Shown: one piece after another, positions 6,092-8,289 of the stretch
Layout: each line of letters opens with the position of its first letter
How positions within the stretch are numbered: the first letter of the stretch is position 1
Source: DATFKA01 sp042095835
GTDB taxonomy: Bacteria > Bacteroidota > Bacteroidia > Chitinophagales > Saprospiraceae
DNA length: 8,289 nucleotides
Direction of reading: 5' to 3'
Assembly: GCA_042095835.1 (NCBI GenBank)
Contig: JBELML010000196.1
Span: forward strand, 1-8,289
Notes under the pieces: generated by a model
Databases searched by the model: none
Told to the model about the DNA's origin: nothing
The model's input: the letters and a program-made list of their open reading frames with translations, nothing else
Position numbers and translations under genes: made by a program

Positions 6092-7264
6092 ATGGAAGCA
6101 TATATCATAAAAGGATACCGCTCAGCTGTTGGCAAAGCCAAGAAGGGGGGTTTTAAGCATTATCGTTCGGATGATTTAGGTGTAGACGTCGTCAAACATT
6201 TGATGGCGCAAGTACCTGAAGTAGATCCTACTCTAATCGACGACGTTTTTGTCGGTTGTGCCAATCCAGAAGGAGAGCAAGGTATGCAGATCGGCCGTCA
6301 AATTTCCTTACGTGCCCTTGGTAAAGAAGTACCAGGTGTCACCGTCAACCGGTATTGTGCATCGGGACTGGAGACCATCTCCATGGCGGTCGCCAAAATT
6401 AAAGCGGGCATGGGGCACATGTATATCGCTGGTGGTGCTGAAAACATGAGTACGATCCCAATGGTCGGTTATAAATTGGCGCCTTCTTATAAAGTAGCTG
6501 CCGATGTACCCAACTACCTAGCGAGTATGGGCCTCACTGCTGAAGCAGTAGCTGGAAAATATGGCATCAATCGCGAAGCAGCGGATGAGTTCTCTTACAA
6601 ATCGCACATGAAAGCGGCCAGTGCAATCGACGAAGGGAAATTCAAATCTGAAATTGTTCCTGTAGATATCACCGAAGTATTTGTGAAGGACAACAAACGC
6701 CAAGAGCGGACCTTCACGGTAGATACAGATGAAGGTGTACGTCGCTCCACAACAACAGCGGTGCTTAATAAGTTGCGCCCCGTATTCGCGAATGGAGGTG
6801 TAGTGACTGCCGGTAATTCGTCTCAAACTTCAGATGGTGCCGCCTTTGTTTTGGTGGTGAGTGAGGAAATGGTCAAGCAACTGAATTTGCAACCGATTGC
6901 TCGTATGGCTGCTTGTGCTGTTGCGGGTGTAGATCCTTTATACATGGGTATTGGGCCTTGTGCTGCGATTCCTAAAGCGCTCAAGCAAGCAGGGTTGAAC
7001 AAAGAAGATATAGATCTGATCGAACTCAACGAAGCCTTTGCTGCACAATCACTAGCCGTTATACAGGAGGCTGGTCTGAATCCAGATATCGTCAACGTGA
7101 ATGGTGGTGCGATTGCTTTAGGGCATCCATTAGGATGTACTGGCGCCAAACTATCGGTCCAACTTTTCAATGAGATGGAGCGTCGCGGAAACAAGTACGG
7201 AATGGTTACCGCTTGCGTAGGTGGAGGCCAAGGTATTGCTGGCATCTACGAACGTTTGTCATAA
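6092..7264 (+). CDS. fadA: Acetyl-CoA C-acyltransferase (3-ketoacyl-CoA thiolase)
   Basis: A 390-aa thiolase of normal family length. It would cleave 3-ketoacyl-CoA with CoA to acetyl-CoA and a shortened acyl-CoA, the last step of beta-oxidation. The active site is complete: nucleophile C89 in NRYCASGLETI, NEAFAAQ (313-319), H345 in GGAIALGHPLGCTGA, and the second cysteine C375 in TACVGGGQG. NSSQTSDGAA (242-251) is also typical. Its place after the FadN-type enzyme matches the fadN-fadA order of Bacillus, and the two probably act on the same intermediates. The gap to fadN is 167 bp without a strong terminator, so both readthrough and a separate promoter are possible. Biosynthetic acetyl-CoA acetyltransferases share the same fold; the neighbour favours a degradative role. 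No acyl-CoA dehydrogenase (fadE) follows. Confidence 0.92.
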   Translation: MEAYIIKGYRSAVGKAKKGGFKHYRSDDLGVDVVKHLMAQVPEVDPTLIDDVFVGCANPEGEQGMQIGRQISLRALGKEVPGVTVNRYCASGLETISMAVAKIKAGMGHMYIAGGAENMSTIPMVGYKLAPSYKVAADVPNYLASMGLTAEAVAGKYGINREAADEFSYKSHMKAASAIDEGKFKSEIVPVDITEVFVKDNKRQERTFTVDTDEGVRRSTTTAVLNKLRPVFANGGVVTAGNSSQTSDGAAFVLVVSEEMVKQLNLQPIARMAACAVAGVDPLYMGIGPCAAIPKALKQAGLNKEDIDLIELNEAFAAQSLAVIQEAGLNPDIVNVNGGAIALGHPLGCTGAKLSVQLFNEMERRGNKYGMVTACVGGGQGIAGIYERLS

Positions 7265-7299
7265 AAAAATCAGCCGCTTTCTTGTTGGAGAGCGGCTGA
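7263..7299 (-). terminator. Minus-strand intrinsic terminator (distal)
   Basis: TCAGCCGCT (7270-7278) and AGCGGCTGA (7291-7299) form a perfect 9-bp GC-rich stem. On the minus strand it is followed by seven T (7269-7263), overlapping the fadA stop codon. No T-tract follows on the plus strand, so it mainly serves the convergent beta-barrel gene. Confidence 0.7.
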
Positions 7300-7311
7300 C
7301 TTACCACAAAT

Positions 7312-7334
7312 AAAAAAGCACCTCATCGAGGTGC
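7312..7334 (-). terminator. Minus-strand intrinsic terminator (proximal)
   Basis: GCACCTC (7318-7324) and GAGGTGC (7328-7334) form a perfect 7-bp stem with a 3-nt loop. On the minus strand it is followed by six T (7317-7312). It is the first canonical terminator met by transcripts from the beta-barrel gene, with the distal one as backup. Confidence 0.75.
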
Positions 7335-7345
7335 AAAAACAGAGG

Positions 7346-7416
7346 ATACTGACTCCTCCACTTCTAATTAGGGTATTATCCACTAAGCAAAAGTGGAAGG
7401 TCAGTATTTATTTTTT
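7346..7416 (+). terminator. Plus-strand terminator-like long hairpin after fadA
   Basis: ATACTGAC (7346-7353) pairs with GTCAGTAT (7400-7407), and TCCACTT (7357-7363) with AAGTGGA (7391-7397), across a small 3/2-nt internal loop. The apical loop is 27 nt. A T-rich tail (TTATTTTTT, 7408-7416) follows on the plus strand. The large loop is unusual for a simple terminator. An alternative short stem, GAGGA (7342-7346) with TCCTC (7354-7358), would exclude the long one. Confidence 0.55.
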
Positions 7417-7435
7417 GAAGTTGTCTAGGGTTTTT

Positions 7436-8011
7436 CTAATAGTCCCAAGAAAAACCAAAGCGCAATTGTAATTGTGCATAAGGTGTAGAGAAATCACTAC
7501 TCTCAAAGCCCTCCACGTTCACATCGGTGATCAATCGATAACCACCTTCCAAGCCTAGTCTAAACCAAGAAGTGATATTAATCTCCGCACCAGCTGAGGG
7601 GGAGATACCAAAGACGCGATCTCTGCCTTCACCTGTAATATTTAGGCGGCCGCCCCCTGCAAAAACGCCAAATCTTGGATGGATTACGCGTCCCGCATTC
7701 GGTGCATAAGCGAGATTTAAACCACGATGCCTCAACTCAAATAATTCGGTGCGATCTGTTCCTGTGATATTGGCATCATCGCGCATACGGTGCCAAGACC
7801 AGCCAATGTACAGTGATTTTCCAAACTCAAAATCAAAGCTTCCACCACCAAAATATTGGGCATCATCCTCAAAGAAGGAGAAATTCTGTGTGCTGGTATA
7901 CCACATACCTGTCAAATCTAAACTACCAAATAAGGTCTCTTCGTACTGTGCTTTTGCAGTCATCGAGATCAGTAGGAAAGCCGTGCAAAAGGTTATTATT
8001 TTTTTATACAT
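7436..8011 (-). CDS. Small outer-membrane beta-barrel protein
   Basis: A 191-aa protein with a clear signal peptide (MYKKIITFCTAFLLISMTAKA, cut after residue 21 before Gln). The mature 170 residues alternate polar and hydrophobic/aromatic residues in short strands, such as GGSFDFEFGKSLYIGWSW (56-73), RFGVFAGGGRLNI (113-125), WFRLGLEGGYRLI (149-161) and YAQLQLRFGFSWDY (178-191). It ends in an aromatic residue, as expected for recognition by the outer-membrane barrel assembly machinery. The size suits an eight-stranded OmpA/OmpW-like barrel, but I cannot name a subfamily or ligand. It is convergent with fadA and ends in its own terminators. No convincing promoter was found upstream; AAGG directly abuts the ATG, too close for a ribosome site. 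A 9-bp inverted repeat, GGTTTTTCT/AGAAAAACC (7429-7437/7448-7456), spans the stop codon. Confidence 0.75.
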   Translation of the reverse strand: MYKKIITFCTAFLLISMTAKAQYEETLFGSLDLTGMWYTSTQNFSFFEDDAQYFGGGSFDFEFGKSLYIGWSWHRMRDDANITGTDRTELFELRHRGLNLAYAPNAGRVIHPRFGVFAGGGRLNITGEGRDRVFGISPSAGAEINITSWFRLGLEGGYRLITDVNVEGFESSDFSTPYAQLQLRFGFSWDY

Positions 8012-8289
8012 CCTTACTAGTTTTTTAATTTAATATATCAGTCGGTTGATGTTGTTCACATAAAGTAGATGCAAAGAAAATCTTTAACCCCTATCAAATA
8101 AAAAAATAAATTAAAAAAAATAGATTGCTGTCTTGTAGAAAAGGCAAGGAATGGGACATTAATAAAGTATACAAGATTTACGCAGGTATTTTGCTGTTCA
8201 GTGAGGCAAAAAACGCAGGCGATGCAGCGCATCAACGAGGCTTTTTAACGAAACTAGGCGGCAAAAGAACAAGTAAAGATGTTTAATTT
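8012..8289. other. Gene-free end region with possible interspersed repeat
   Basis: No ORF here looks real. Positions 8012-8125 are AT-rich and should hold the promoter of the beta-barrel gene, though none fits well. From about 8135 to the end the composition becomes more GC-rich. This part contains the palindrome GATGC-AGC-GCATC (8221-8233) flanked by GAGGCAAAAAACG (8203-8215) and GAGGCTTTTTAACG (8237-8250). The mix of compact palindrome and flanking A and T runs, with no coding signal, is what a short non-autonomous repeat or an RNA structure may look like. Confidence 0.35.

Noticed and set aside
6823..7245. 140-aa minus-strand ORF inside the thiolase gene
   Set aside because: Antisense to a fully conserved thiolase C-terminal half; its open frame follows from that gene's codon use and it matches no family I recognise.

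Overview
The window looks like chromosomal DNA of a Bacteroidota member, possibly a marine Saprospiria or Lewinella-like lineage. That placement is inference from gene content and signals; there is no rRNA here to test it. Supporting signs are start codons without clear Shine-Dalgarno sequences, promoter-like elements of the Bacteroidota type (TTG or TTTG, about 18-20 nt, TAnnTTTG), an ECF sigma factor paired with a TonB-tailed membrane protein, a short tail-less SSB, and a small outer-membrane beta-barrel protein.

Layout. Positions 1-144 are a leader. An ECF sigma factor (145-735, +) overlaps by 17 bp a single-pass membrane protein with a proline-rich linker and a TonB-C-like end (719-1963, +), the likely partner or anti-sigma factor. 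Its stop overlaps, tail to tail, the stop of a Kazal-type lipoprotein gene (1960-2199, -). That gene is the second of a two-gene minus-strand unit led by a TerB-like gene (2213-2572, -) with a plausible promoter at 2603-2633. A 420-bp gap follows, holding a G-rich array of GACTGGGG octamers with two G-quadruplex motifs. Then come a short ssb gene (2993-3337, +) and a clear intrinsic terminator (3364-3399).

The core is a fatty-acid beta-oxidation pair: a FadN-type 3-hydroxyacyl-CoA dehydrogenase/enoyl-CoA hydratase (3537-5924, +) and a FadA-type thiolase (6092-7264, +). Together they supply the last three steps of the cycle (hydration, NAD-dependent oxidation, thiolysis). The first gene has a Bacteroidota-like promoter followed directly by a perfect 16-bp palindrome, a candidate operator. 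The 167-bp gap before the thiolase has two inverted repeats that share TCTGC/GCAGA arms. Between the thiolase and a convergent outer-membrane beta-barrel gene (7436-8011, -) lie three stacked hairpins: two have T-tracts for the minus strand and one for the plus strand. The last 278 bp has no credible gene: an AT-rich stretch, then a more GC-rich, palindrome-bearing segment that may be an interspersed repeat.

No mobile element, CRISPR array, tRNA or rRNA was seen. No wholly new system is evident. The best leads are regulatory or structural: the G4 octamer array beside ssb, the palindrome at the fadN promoter, the paired inverted repeats before fadA, and the stacked terminators.
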